Source: Cystobacter fuscus
GTDB taxonomy: Bacteria > Myxococcota > Myxococcia > Myxococcales > Myxococcaceae
Direction of reading: 5' to 3'
Length of the DNA: 64,000 nucleotides
NCBI RefSeq assembly: GCF_002305875.1
Contig: NZ_CP022098.1
Coordinates: 248,001 to 312,000, forward strand
Shown one piece after another: positions 34,243 to 43,814 of the stretch. The notes under the pieces were generated by a model. The model was not told the DNA's origin. It made no database searches and saw nothing but the letters and a program-made list of their open reading frames with translations. Position 1 is the first letter of the stretch; each line of letters opens with the position of its first letter. Position numbers and translations under genes: made by a program.

Positions 34243-34665
34243 CTAGATGCAGCCGGTGCTGGTGTAGCTCTTGCCGTACGGGCAGCAGTAGATGGCGGTC
34301 GTGTTGCTCGGGTTCTGGACGCAGACGTTGGAGCCCGAGACGTAGTTCCAGCCGCAGAACAGGCCCGTCCCGCAGGGCGGCACGCACGAGCCGTTGATGA
34401 GCCCATAGCCGCTCGGGCAGCAGTAGATGGTGGGCCCACCCGTGTACTGCTGACACCCCGTGGCGCCATTGGCGGCGCTCGCGGAACAGTAGAGGCCGGT
34501 ACCACACAGCGCCATCGCCGACACGCGGCCCTCCTCCTGGCCCCCCTCGACCGCCACCTCGTTGTTCTTCGACTGAGTGCCCGTCGTGAGGATCTCCTCG
34601 GACGGCTGCCCACAACCCATTGCCAGCAACGCGATCGCAAAAGCAGACAAGATCGACTTGGTCAT
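34243..34665 (-). CDS. Cys-rich lipoprotein with two tandem motifs
   Basis: 140 residues from ATG 34665, preferred over ATG 34683 because AAAGG lies 8 bp upstream. The leader KSILSAFAIALLAMGCG is a classical lipoprotein signal. The mature part contains two copies of a roughly 40-residue unit with CGTGL(Y/F)C, then YCCP-x-G, and a final x-C (CCPSGYGLINGSC, CCPYGKSYTSTGC). The paired Cys suggest disulfide-stabilised surface modules. Function unknown. Confidence 0.75.
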   Translation of the reverse strand: MTKSILSAFAIALLAMGCGQPSEEILTTGTQSKNNEVAVEGGQEEGRVSAMALCGTGLYCSASAANGATGCQQYTGGPTIYCCPSGYGLINGSCVPPCGTGLFCGWNYVSGSNVCVQNPSNTTAIYCCPYGKSYTSTGCI

Positions 34666-34866
34666 CTCATTACCTTTCGTCATGGCCGGAATCCGGCCTT
34701 GGTGAGTTTAAGACAACCGGGCCTCCTTGTGAATGGCTTTTCACTGATGTGATGTATGTATTCAAAATGGTGGATGACGGGAGGTAGTGTCTCGCTTCAC
34801 CACGCCTCACGAGGGCCGGTGTTCGTCGTCCTGGCGGTGGGAGGCCAGGGCGCATAGGGTGCCGGT

Positions 34867-35631
34867 ATGGAGAGCCGTCCCACCCTGGTGTTCGCTGATG
34901 GTGCATGTTCCGGCAATCCCGGCCCGGGCGGCTGGGGAGCCATCATCGTCACGCCCGCGGGCGAGGTGACGGAGCTGGGGGGCCACGAGCCGGAGACGAC
35001 CAACAACCGCATGGAGCTCACGGCGGTGGGCAAGGCGCTGCGCCACCTGGAGCGCACGCCGGGGCCGCTGTTCATCCACACGGACTCCACCTACGTGATC
35101 CAGGGCATCACCCGCTGGGCGTTCGGGTGGAGCCGGCGCGGGTGGAAGACGGCCGAGGGCGGCGACGTGGCCAACGCCGTCTACTGGAAGCGATTGATGG
35201 CATTGCTGGCCGAGCGCAAGCAGTCCTTCCCCTCCGAGGCCGCCGCCGTGGAGTGGCGCTACGTGCGGGGGCACGCGGGCGTGCCGGGCAACGAGCGGGT
35301 GGATGAGATCGCCGTCGCCTACTCCAAGGGCCGGAGCGTGCGGCTCTACGTGGGCCCCTTGTCGGGCTACGGCGTGGACGTGCTCCAGGTGCCCGAGGAC
35401 ACCTCCCTGCCCGAGGAGAAACCCCGGCAGCGCGAGGGCTCGGCCAAGGCGTACTCCTACCTGAGCGAGGTGGGGCGCAGCGTGAAGCGGCATGCGACCT
35501 GGGCCGCGTGTGAGCGCCGGGTGAAGGGCGTGCCGGGGGCGCGCTTCAAGAAGACGCGCAGCGCGCAGGACGAGGTGAAGGTGCTCGAGGAGTGGGGCTT
35601 CTCGCTCCAGGACGTCCAGTCGGAGGACTGA
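34867..35631 (+). CDS. rnhA: Ribonuclease HI with C-terminal hybrid-binding-like domain
   Basis: 254 residues. The RNase HI domain (1-155) has all four acidic catalytic residues: Asp11 (FADGACSGNPG), Glu50 (NNRMELTAV), Asp73 (HTDSTYV) and Asp146 (GNERVDEIA), plus His136. It cleaves the RNA strand of RNA/DNA hybrids. Residues about 205-250 (TWAACERRVKGVPGARFKK and the next 20) resemble the hybrid-binding/viroplasmin domain usually found at the N-terminus of RNase H1; here it is C-terminal. A charged linker separates the two. Confidence 0.88.
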   Translation: MESRPTLVFADGACSGNPGPGGWGAIIVTPAGEVTELGGHEPETTNNRMELTAVGKALRHLERTPGPLFIHTDSTYVIQGITRWAFGWSRRGWKTAEGGDVANAVYWKRLMALLAERKQSFPSEAAAVEWRYVRGHAGVPGNERVDEIAVAYSKGRSVRLYVGPLSGYGVDVLQVPEDTSLPEEKPRQREGSAKAYSYLSEVGRSVKRHATWAACERRVKGVPGARFKKTRSAQDEVKVLEEWGFSLQDVQSED

Positions 35632-35756
35632 GCACGCCTCGAAAATCCGAGGCTCCCTCCGCCAGCGGACATGCCAAGTCCTTGAAGTCTCTCACTCCCG
35701 CCGCGCGCACGCTCCTTGCTCTACCGGCGCGCGAACACGCCTTGGAGGAGCAAGAC

Positions 35757-37013
35757 ATGCCTTCACTTCGCCGTTGGTTGATTTCCTCACTCATCGCCAC
35801 GCTGGGGCTCGCGGGTTGCTCCTCGGACGAGCCACCTGGAGAACGCATCGCCTCGGACAAGGCGCGGGTGACGAAGCCCAACGTCCCGGCCGAGGACTTC
35901 GCGGCACTCGTCTCCGGCAACACCGACTTCGCCGCCTCCCTGTACCGGCGGATCGCCAGACCGGGAGAAAATGTCCTCTTCTCGCCCCACAGCATCAGCC
36001 AGGCCTTCGCGATGGTGTACGCGGGCGCGCGCGGCGACACCGGGTCGCAGATGGCCCAGGCGCTCCACTTCACCCTGCCGCAGGAGCGGCTCCACCCCGC
36101 CGTGAACGCGCTGAGCCTGGCGCTCAAGGCCCATACCGAGGCCAGGGTGGAGGGCGGAGTTCCGCCCTCGTTTCGCGTGGTGAATGCCGCCTGGGGTCAG
36201 AAGGGGCTCGCGTTCGAGTCGCCCTTCCTCGACGTGCTCGCCCAGCACTACGGCACGGGGATGTACGCGGTCGACTTCGTCACGAAGTCCGAGTCCATCC
36301 GCGAAGACATCAACACCTGGGTCGAGAAGCAGACGATGGGGCGCATCCAGGATCTGCTCCAGCAAGGCACGCTCACGTCCGACACCCGCCTGGTGCTCGC
36401 CAACGCGCTCTATTTCAAGGGGGCGTGGCAGGAGCCCTTCGAGGGGGGGACTCGCGAGGCCCCGTTCCACACGCTGGAGGGTGGCACGCGGCAGGTCGAG
36501 ATGATGAGCGCCACGATCTCGGTTCCGCTCCACGAGGACGCGGATTTCGATGCCGTGGCGCTCCCGTACAAGGGAGCGGCCTTCCGCATGCTCGTCCTCG
36601 TTCCCCACGAAGGCCGGTTCGCGGAGGTCGAGTCGCGGTTGTCGGCGGACTTCCTGGACGGAGTCCGGGCGGGACTGCGCAACAGTCGCGTCGCCCTCGG
36701 GTTCCCCAAGTTCCAGGTGAAGCAGGCGTTCGCCCTCGACGAGTCGCTGAAGGCGCTCGGCATGGTGGACGCCTTCTCGGAGCGCGCTGACCTGTCGGGG
36801 ATGAGCCGGCAGGCGGCGCTGTTCATCTCGGCCTCGCGACATCAGGCCTTCATCGCCGTGGACGAGCAGGGAACCGAGGCGGCCGCCGCCACCGCGGTCG
36901 TCGGCTCGGTGACATCCATGCCCGAGCCGTATGTCGTGGACCGTCCCTTCCTCTTCCTCATCGAGGACGTGGAGACGAAGAGCGTGCTCTTCCTCGGACG
37001 CATCGTGAATCCC
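35757..37013 (+). CDS. Serpin (serine protease inhibitor) lipoprotein, stop codon missing at the natural end
   Basis: About 419 residues of serpin from ATG 35757, with GGAGGAG 6 bp upstream. The leader ends in LGLAGC, a lipobox, so it is an envelope lipoprotein. Serpin signatures follow: ENVLFSPHSISQAFAMVYAGARG, VLANALYFKGAW and the C-terminal DRPFLFLIEDVETKSVLFLGR. The reactive-centre hinge VDEQGTEAAAATAVV matches inhibitory serpins. By the usual numbering P1-P1' would be Thr-Ser in VTSM, which suggests an elastase- or subtilisin-like target. The homologous part ends at NP near 37013, but the frame has no stop until 39464, running antisense through the beta-glucosidase gene. A single-base shift near 37010 would restore a stop. 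Confidence 0.82.
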
Positions 37014-37037
37014 TGTGCCGGACCCGCACGCGTGCCC

Positions 37038-39308
37038 TCATTCCAGGGTGAAGGCCGCGTGTTGGGTGGCTTCCGAGCTGTCACCCACCCAGAGGTCGTA
37101 GCGGGTGCCGGGCTCCACCGTACGGGTCGCGCGAGCATCGAAGAAGGACAGCTCCTGGAAGCCCAGGGGGAACTCCAGCTCGCGCGACTCGGCGGGCGCG
37201 AGCGTGACGCGCTGGAAGCCCACGAGCTGGCGCACGGGCTGCGCGGTGCTCGCGCCCAGGACGCGCAGATAGAGCTGCGCCACCACCGTGCCCTGGCGCG
37301 CGCCCGCGTTGCGTACCCGGGTCTTCACGCGCAGCACCTCTCCCCGCTGCTCGCGCACGGCGCGGGCCTGGAGCGATGGGGCGCTCGGCTGGGGCGGGGT
37401 GAAGTCGAACGTGGTGTAGGAGAGTCCGTGGCCGAAGGGGTAGAGCGGCGTGTTGCGCTCGTCCAGGTAGCGCGAGACGTACTTCTCCACCCCGTTGGCG
37501 GCGGGGCGCGTCAGGTCCGTCTGTCCCGCCGGGCGGCCGGTGTTGAGATGGTTGTAGTAGAGGGGCACCTGTCCCAGGCTCCGGGGGAAGGAGATGGGCA
37601 GCCGGGCGCTGAAGTCCACGTCGCCCCACAGCAGGTTCACCAGCGCGGGACCGGCCTCGATGCCGGGCTGCCACGCCTGCACGAGCGCCGCCACCTGTCG
37701 CTGGGCCTCCGTGAGGGCCAGCGGGCGGCCACTGAAGACAACCAGCACGATGGGCTTGCCGGTGGCGGCCAGTGCCTCGAGCAGTTGCAATTGATTGCCG
37801 GGCAGATCGATGCGCGTGCGGGAGGCGGCCTCGCCGCTCATGTTCGTGTCCTCGCCCAGGGCGGCGATCACCACGTCCGAGGCCTTGGCCGCCGCCACCG
37901 CTTCCGCGAAGCCCGAGCTGTCCGCCGAGAGCACGTCGGTGCCCCTCGCGTGGCGCAGGGACCCCGGGGTGTCGCGCAGCCGGTGCTCCAGGGCGGCTCG
38001 CAGCGTCACCACGTCCCTGGGGTCGCCCTTGCCATTCCACGTCCCCAGCATGTCGACGGGCGCGTCCGCGAGCGGGCCGACGAGGGCCACCTTCCGGCCC
38101 GGGGCGAGGGGCAGCACGCCTCCCTTGTTCTCGAGCAGGACGATGGACTCCTCCGCCATGCGCCGGGCCAGCTCGCGCTTCTCCGGGGTGGCGACGTAGG
38201 CCGCCGCCTTCTCGTCCACGTAGGGGTTCTCGAACAGGCCGAGCGCGAACTTCACCCGCAACACGCGGCGCACGGCCTCGTCCACCACCGCCACGGGCAG
38301 CTTCCCCTCGCGCACCAGCCGGGGCAGCTCCGGCGCGTAGAGATGGGATTCCATGTCCATGTCGACGCCCGCGCTCAGCGCCTTGATCGCGGCGGATGGG
38401 CCATCCAGGGCGATGCCGTGGTTCTTCAGCTCCGCCACCGCCGTCCAATCACTGACCACGAAGCCGTTGAAGCCCCACTCCCCGCGCAGGATGTCCGTCA
38501 GGAGGTGGGTGTTGGCCGAGGCGGGCACCCCGTTGAGCGTGTTGAAGGCGCTCATCAGGGTCGCGCTGCCCGCCTCGATGGCGGCCTGGAAGGGTGGCAG
38601 ATACACCTGCCTCAGGCTCAGCTCGGACATGTCGACGGTGTTGTAGTCCCGGCCCGCCTCGGCCGCCCCATAGGCGGCGAAGTGCTTCACGCTCGCCGCC
38701 ACCGACGTGGACTCCGACAGCGAGGAGCCCTGGTAGCCCCGGACGTACGCGCGCGCCATGGCCGCGCCCAGGAAGGGATCCTCTCCCGAGCCCTCGGCGA
38801 CGCGGCCCCACCGCGGGTCGCGCGCGATGTCGACCATGGGCGAGAAGGCCCAGCGGATGCCCTCGGCGGCGGCCTCGGTGCCGGCCAGGTGCATGGCCTG
38901 CTCCACCAGGGCCGGATCGAAGCTCGCCGCCATGCCCAGGGGGATGGGCATCGTGGTGCGGTAGCCGTGGATGACGTCGAAGCCGAACAGCAGCGGAATC
39001 TCGAGGCGGCTCTGCTCGACCGCGATGCGCTGGTAGCGATTGGTCTCCTGGGCCCCCACCACGTTGAGCATCGAGCCGACGGCGCCGGCGCGCACCAGCG
39101 TCTCGTAGTCGCTGCGGCCGGTGCCCGGTCCCGTGGGCGTTCCCACCGAGTATTGCGCGAGCTGTCCCACCTTCTCCTCGAGCGTCATCCGCGCGAGCAG
39201 GGCCTCCACCCGGCGCTGGAGCCCGCTGCCCGCCAACTGCTCGTTCGAGGGCGCCGGGTTCCGCACGCCGCGCTTCACCTGACTCCATTTCCGCAAACCC
39301 TTGGCCAT
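37038..39308 (-). CDS. bglX: GH3 beta-glucosidase
   Basis: 756 residues from ATG 39308 (an upstream ATG at 39374 overlaps the preceding gene). The N-terminal GH3 barrel contains the substrate-binding KHFAAYG and the nucleophile Asp in GFVVSDWTA. The alpha/beta sandwich domain follows (VALVGPLADAP, VVIAALGEDTNMSGEAASR), then a fibronectin-like C-terminal domain (YGHGLSYTTF-type FGHGLSYTTFDF, then VRNAGARQGTVVAQLYL). The layout and length fit BglX-type periplasmic beta-glucosidases. No signal peptide is visible from this start. It hydrolyses terminal beta-D-glucosyl residues. It lies 46 bp downstream of an exported-protein gene in the same orientation. Confidence 0.9.
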   Translation of the reverse strand: MAKGLRKWSQVKRGVRNPAPSNEQLAGSGLQRRVEALLARMTLEEKVGQLAQYSVGTPTGPGTGRSDYETLVRAGAVGSMLNVVGAQETNRYQRIAVEQSRLEIPLLFGFDVIHGYRTTMPIPLGMAASFDPALVEQAMHLAGTEAAAEGIRWAFSPMVDIARDPRWGRVAEGSGEDPFLGAAMARAYVRGYQGSSLSESTSVAASVKHFAAYGAAEAGRDYNTVDMSELSLRQVYLPPFQAAIEAGSATLMSAFNTLNGVPASANTHLLTDILRGEWGFNGFVVSDWTAVAELKNHGIALDGPSAAIKALSAGVDMDMESHLYAPELPRLVREGKLPVAVVDEAVRRVLRVKFALGLFENPYVDEKAAAYVATPEKRELARRMAEESIVLLENKGGVLPLAPGRKVALVGPLADAPVDMLGTWNGKGDPRDVVTLRAALEHRLRDTPGSLRHARGTDVLSADSSGFAEAVAAAKASDVVIAALGEDTNMSGEAASRTRIDLPGNQLQLLEALAATGKPIVLVVFSGRPLALTEAQRQVAALVQAWQPGIEAGPALVNLLWGDVDFSARLPISFPRSLGQVPLYYNHLNTGRPAGQTDLTRPAANGVEKYVSRYLDERNTPLYPFGHGLSYTTFDFTPPQPSAPSLQARAVREQRGEVLRVKTRVRNAGARQGTVVAQLYLRVLGASTAQPVRQLVGFQRVTLAPAESRELEFPLGFQELSFFDARATRTVEPGTRYDLWVGDSSEATQHAAFTLE

Positions 39309-39354
39309 TCGCCCCTCGCGCCGTCGTTGTGGCGCGGCAGCGTAGCCAAGAGGT

Positions 39355-40386
39355 TCAGAAGGTGCCCATGCCAATCAGCCCGAAGGTGTGCTTCACGCGA
39401 TCCTGGCTGCCGACGAAGACGCCGGACATCACCTGGCCGGTGCGCAGCGTGGCCGTGGCCATGAAGCGCAAGCGCGCCGTCTCCCACTGGTGGCTGATCA
39501 GGGTGTGGACGCTGAAGCTCTCGCGCTTCACTCCCGTCTCGAGCACCGTCCACAGGGCCGGCTCGGCCTGACTGGAGTGGACGCCCAGGCAGAACTCGAG
39601 CCACGACAGCCGGCCCCTCAGGTTCGCCCACCGCGTGTCGAGCAGGAGCCCCTCGGGGGTACGCGCCGCCGCGCCTCCCACCTCGAGCTGCTCGAGGCGC
39701 AAGGTGTGCAGGGAGATCTCCGGCAGGCTCCATCGCAACGAGATGTCCGCGCGGGCGTTCTGGAAATGGCGCTCGGAACTCAGACGGACGGAGGTGTGCA
39801 GGCGCCTGTTGAGCAGGGTGCCGCTGAGCGAGATGGGCACGCCCAGGTTGTCGGCGGGCCGGGTGCCGAACTGGTGGAGGAGCCCGAGCGCCGCCGCGCT
39901 CGCGGCGACGATGGCCACCGGCTTGGGCACGCGCAGATAGCCGAGCGTCGAGTTGAGTCCTCGCTGCAGCAAGCTGTCGGGTCCACTGAGCCTCGGGCCC
40001 AGGTCGCGCAGGCGCACCTGCTCTCCATCGGGGCCCAGGGCGAGCAGGGAGACGAGCTGCCGTCCCGCCGGGAGCTCGGACATCGTCAGGTTCTTCATGG
40101 GCTCGGAGAGCGAGTCCAGGGCGGCGCGCTGCTCGTACTGCGTCGCCGGGATGAAGCCCCAGGCCCGGGCGCGCACGGCGAGGTCGAGCGAGGGCGCGGT
40201 CAACCCTCCGGCCAGGGCGCGCTCGGGGTCGGCGAACGCGAAGAGCAGCTCCTCGAAGGCGGGATGATCCGGCAAGGTTGGAGGGGGAGCGAGCGGTCGA
40301 TGAAGCTCGAGGACTGTCGCCCCGGCGGGGAGCGCCCAGAACGCCACGGTGAGGATCACCGCCCATGCTGAGGCGAATCGGCCCAT
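39355..40386 (-). CDS. Exported protein of unknown function
   Basis: 343 residues from ATG 40386, which begins a signal peptide (GRFASAWAVILTVAFWALPAGA). A Pro-rich segment and alpha/beta region (about 30-170) are followed by a hydrophobic helix (VAIVAASAAALGLLHQF) and a C-terminal half with alternating strands (SVRLSSERHFQNARADISLRW, LRFMATATLRTGQVM), suggesting an outer-membrane barrel-like part. I do not recognise the family. It is the first gene of a likely two-gene unit with bglX. Confidence 0.72.
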   Translation of the reverse strand: MGRFASAWAVILTVAFWALPAGATVLELHRPLAPPPTLPDHPAFEELLFAFADPERALAGGLTAPSLDLAVRARAWGFIPATQYEQRAALDSLSEPMKNLTMSELPAGRQLVSLLALGPDGEQVRLRDLGPRLSGPDSLLQRGLNSTLGYLRVPKPVAIVAASAAALGLLHQFGTRPADNLGVPISLSGTLLNRRLHTSVRLSSERHFQNARADISLRWSLPEISLHTLRLEQLEVGGAAARTPEGLLLDTRWANLRGRLSWLEFCLGVHSSQAEPALWTVLETGVKRESFSVHTLISHQWETARLRFMATATLRTGQVMSGVFVGSQDRVKHTFGLIGMGTF

Positions 40387-40609
40387 TCCTCTTACAAGGT
40401 GTTCAGACCTCCGCTCGCCAGCAAGCAAGGTACTGGGGACAGCTGCCTACCTGCCGACATCTCGGGCATCACCGCCCGGCCCCTCGGGTACTTGCCGCGA
40501 CCTGCCTGTCTGGTGGTGTGTCCGTCCAGCCCATGTGTGTCCGCGGGCCCATGGACGCCTGATGGAACGAGTCACCCGGGCAAGGGGCCGGGTGCCGTAT
40601 CCTGCGCCC

Positions 40610-41866
40610 ATGCACGCTCTGTTGATTGCCTCCGGCTCGCGCGGTGACTTCCAACCCATGCTCGCGCTCGCGGTGGCGCTGCGCCGGGCCGGTCATACGG
40701 TGACGCTGCTCGCTTCTCCCGGGTTCCAGGGGGAGGCCGAGGCGTTCGGCATCCCCTTCCATCCGTGCGGCCACGACTCGCGGGAGGTGCTCGCCAAGAC
40801 CCGTGAGCACACGCGCTCCCCGCTCGGCTTCGTCCGGACGCTCCATTCGATCATCGCCAGCGAGTTCGAGCTGCAGGTGGCGCACATCGAGCCGTGGCTC
40901 CGGGGTGTGGAGCTGGTGGTGGGTGGAGGCTCGGTGATGGCGGGGCACCTGCTCGCGGGGGCGGCGGGGGTGCCCTACCGCTACATCGGCTACACGCCGC
41001 AGATCCTCCCCTCCGCGTTCCATCCGATGCTGATGGTGCCACTCACCCGGGCGCCGCACTGGCTGAACCGGCTGATCTGGCGGGCCGCGAGGGGCTTCTA
41101 CAACCGGATGATGGACGAGTCCTACAACGCGCAGCGCGCACGGCGGGGGCTGCCGCGTGACGAGGATCTCTTCGGCTCCATCTTTTCCCCCGAGAAGACG
41201 CTGCTCGCGTGCGATCCGGAGCTCATGCCGGCGCCGCCCGACCTCGCCCAGGTCCCCCAGGTGGGCTCCTTCGCGCTGCCGGACGACCGGCCGTTGCCGC
41301 CCGAGACGGAGGCGTTCCTGAGCGCGGGGCCTCCACCCCTCTACGTGGGCTTCGGGAGCATGCCGGACAACGATCCCGCGAGGACCACGCGGTGGGTGCT
41401 CGAGGCCGCGCGGAAGGCCGGGGTCCGGCTGCTCTTGTCCGCGGGGTGGGCGGGGCTCGGGGAGGGCGAGGCGCTCGGTCCCACCGTGCAGGTGCTGGGC
41501 CCCGTGTCGCATGGGCTGCTCTTCCCGCGGCTGGCGGGCGTGGTGCACCATGGTGGGGCGGGGACCACCGCGGCGTCGGCGCGCGCGGGCATTCCCCAGC
41601 TCGTGGTGCCCCACGCGTTCGACCAGTTCATGTTCGCCCGCCACGTCCACGAGCGCGGTCTGGGCCCGAAGCCCCTTCCCAAGCGGGCGCTGACGGTGGA
41701 GCGGCTCGCCGAGGGACTCCGCGCGCTCGCCAGCGATGGGGCGGTGCGGGAGCAGGCCCGCGTCACGGGGGAGCGCATCCGGGGCCGGGATCCCTTGCGC
41801 GCCGCCGTCACCTGGCTCGAGAGCGCCCTGCCTGGACGCGAGGAGCAGGTGGCCCGAGCGGGCTGA
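40610..41866 (+). CDS. UGT/MGT-type GT1 glycosyltransferase
   Basis: 418 residues from ATG 40610; the longer open frame to 40349 has no homology-like content. It is a GT-B fold: N-terminal ALLIASGSRGDFQPMLALAVAL and C-terminal donor-binding segment GVVHHGGAGTTAASARAGIPQ, followed by PHAFDQFMFARHV, which define macrolide/sterol-type GT1 enzymes. It transfers a sugar from a nucleotide donor to a lipid, sterol or secondary metabolite. The acceptor cannot be deduced, and no biosynthetic cluster is adjacent. Confidence 0.88.
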   Translation: MHALLIASGSRGDFQPMLALAVALRRAGHTVTLLASPGFQGEAEAFGIPFHPCGHDSREVLAKTREHTRSPLGFVRTLHSIIASEFELQVAHIEPWLRGVELVVGGGSVMAGHLLAGAAGVPYRYIGYTPQILPSAFHPMLMVPLTRAPHWLNRLIWRAARGFYNRMMDESYNAQRARRGLPRDEDLFGSIFSPEKTLLACDPELMPAPPDLAQVPQVGSFALPDDRPLPPETEAFLSAGPPPLYVGFGSMPDNDPARTTRWVLEAARKAGVRLLLSAGWAGLGEGEALGPTVQVLGPVSHGLLFPRLAGVVHHGGAGTTAASARAGIPQLVVPHAFDQFMFARHVHERGLGPKPLPKRALTVERLAEGLRALASDGAVREQARVTGERIRGRDPLRAAVTWLESALPGREEQVARAG

Positions 41867-41911
41867 CGGCAGCAGCGCGTTGTTCAGCTCGAAGGGGGCC
41901 TTGGTGGCGAG

Positions 41912-43660
41912 TCAGCGCCGCCCCAGCCCGGTGCGGCTCGGCTCCACGTGCCCGGGCGAGAGCAGGGCCAGGGCCTCGCCTCGCGCGCCCAGGGGCAGGA
42001 GGGTGAAGCCGAAGTCCTCGGGGTTCGCCATGAACGACTGGAAGAGCGGGTCGTCGCGGAAGCGGGGATACCGGCGCAGCTCATCGGTCAGGAGGATCGC
42101 CGCCACCTTGTGCTCGCGCAGCAACTCGTCGAAGGACACCCCCGGGGTGTGGTGCAGCACCGCGTAGTAGGAGCGGGGCCCGAGGTAGGCATCGTAGCCG
42201 CCCTCGGCTTCCAGCAGCGGCAGTTGCTCGCCCGGAGGCAACTGCTCCACCAGCCCGAGTGCCTCGATGGCGCGCACCCGCTGCAGGTGCACCTGCCGCG
42301 CTGGGGCGCCGCCCGTTTCCGTGGAGAGGCGCTCGGCGAGGTTGGGGGTGAGGAGCGCGAGGCCGAGCGCCAGCAGCCCGCCCACGGCCCTCCGCACGTG
42401 GCGCGGTGCCGCCGCGTCCACCTGGGAGCCGAGCAGCATGAACAGGGCGAGGACGAACACCCCCTGGATGATGAGGTAGTGCTTGCGCGGCATGAGCAGC
42501 AGCGCGGACAGCAGGGTGGGCACTTCCACGAGGGCCAGCACCCAGAGCATCCGCTGGACTCGCGGTTCGGCCAGCGCGCTCCGCCACCGACGCCACCGCC
42601 AGAGCAGGCCCGCCCCCAGCACTCCGAGGGCCGCGAGCAGCAGCACCCGTTCCACCCGCGCCAGGTCCCACGGCCCTCGTGTGGCGGAGAGGTCACCCGG
42701 GCCCTGGGCGAAGAGCTCGAGGGAGGCGTCGGCGAAGGACTTCACGTTGGTGCCCACGTGCCAGAGGAAGGCCTCGGGGTTGGCGCGCAGGGCGGCCCCC
42801 ACGCTGTCCACCTCGCCGAAGACGGAGCGGATCACCCGTGGGCACTGGTTCCAGGGGTCCTCCGGGCCGTGCGTGTGCTGAACGTACTGGTAGGCGAAGT
42901 GCTGGCAGAAGGCATAGAAGCGGCGATTCTTCGTGTCGCCGAAGGGGTTGCCGAGCCCCTGGAGCAACAGCACCACTCCGAGGGCGAACCCGGTGGCCAC
43001 GGTCCACCGCCGACCGCGCCAGGTGTGGTGCTCGCGCACGGCTCCGCGCACGAGCCACCCGAGGAAGAGGGCCGAGGCGAGCAGGAAGGCCAGGAAGAAC
43101 TCCGGGCGCGCGAACGAGGCCACGAGCAGCCCCGTCGCGATGACGGCCCAGAACTCCTCCCTGGACTCGAGGAAGGAGGCCACCACGAGCGCGAGCTCCA
43201 GCACGAGCAGGGCGAGCAGCGTCGGCCGGGGCGTGACGTGCGGAGCCGCGGACAGCAGGTAGACGGCGGCGCCCAGCAGCGCGAGAAGTGGCCGCGCGCC
43301 CATCCTCCGCATGAAGACGTAGGCGCCCACGGAGGTGAGGACGCAGAGCACCTGGAGGTTGGCGGAGTGGAGCGCGATCGGCTCCGGCCAGAGGCGCGAC
43401 AGGGCGGTGTACCAGAGGGAGTACAGCGGCCCCCATTCCGCGGCCGGCAGGTGGGACCAGGACAGCGTCAGCCCCCGGCGCAGGTAGTCCGCCTCGTCCC
43501 ACATGGTGAGATCCACGCCGCGCTCCAGCCCATGGAGCAGCTTCCAGCTCGTCACGATCAGGAGCGCCAGACAGCCCGCGTCCACGAGCCACGAGAGCCG
43601 GGCGCGTGCCGGGGGCTTCGGGGCTTCCAGCGAGGTTCCAGGAGGCGGGGGCTGACGCAT
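41912..43660 (-). CDS. GT39/PMT-like membrane glycosyltransferase
   Basis: 582 residues with about 10-11 transmembrane helices. The first lumenal loop carries DLTMWDEADYLRRGL, matching the acidic D-E catalytic motif of GT-C fold dolichyl- or undecaprenyl-phosphate sugar transferases. The C-terminal roughly 130 residues form a soluble domain (QLPLLEAEGGYDAYLGPRSYY). It probably transfers a sugar from a lipid-phosphate carrier to a protein or envelope polymer. The neighbouring GT1 gene is convergent. Confidence 0.78.
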   Translation of the reverse strand: MRQPPPPGTSLEAPKPPARARLSWLVDAGCLALLIVTSWKLLHGLERGVDLTMWDEADYLRRGLTLSWSHLPAAEWGPLYSLWYTALSRLWPEPIALHSANLQVLCVLTSVGAYVFMRRMGARPLLALLGAAVYLLSAAPHVTPRPTLLALLVLELALVVASFLESREEFWAVIATGLLVASFARPEFFLAFLLASALFLGWLVRGAVREHHTWRGRRWTVATGFALGVVLLLQGLGNPFGDTKNRRFYAFCQHFAYQYVQHTHGPEDPWNQCPRVIRSVFGEVDSVGAALRANPEAFLWHVGTNVKSFADASLELFAQGPGDLSATRGPWDLARVERVLLLAALGVLGAGLLWRWRRWRSALAEPRVQRMLWVLALVEVPTLLSALLLMPRKHYLIIQGVFVLALFMLLGSQVDAAAPRHVRRAVGGLLALGLALLTPNLAERLSTETGGAPARQVHLQRVRAIEALGLVEQLPPGEQLPLLEAEGGYDAYLGPRSYYAVLHHTPGVSFDELLREHKVAAILLTDELRRYPRFRDDPLFQSFMANPEDFGFTLLPLGARGEALALLSPGHVEPSRTGLGRR

Positions 43661-43814
43661 GGCGCGGCGCGTTATAGTGCCCGCCGGACGAAGTCACCTT
43701 CTTCTTCACCGTGAGCGTTCGCCAGTGCACCCACCCGGGCCGTCATGGACGGTGTCCTTGGAAGGCTGAATCCGACTGCGCCACGCTCACCCATCCGCTG
43801 GAGGCCGGACGCGT

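Noticed and set aside
37014-39464. Extension of the serpin frame to a 1235-residue protein
   Set aside because: Everything past 37013 is antisense to a complete GH3 gene and lacks serpin or other homology; treated as a missing stop instead.
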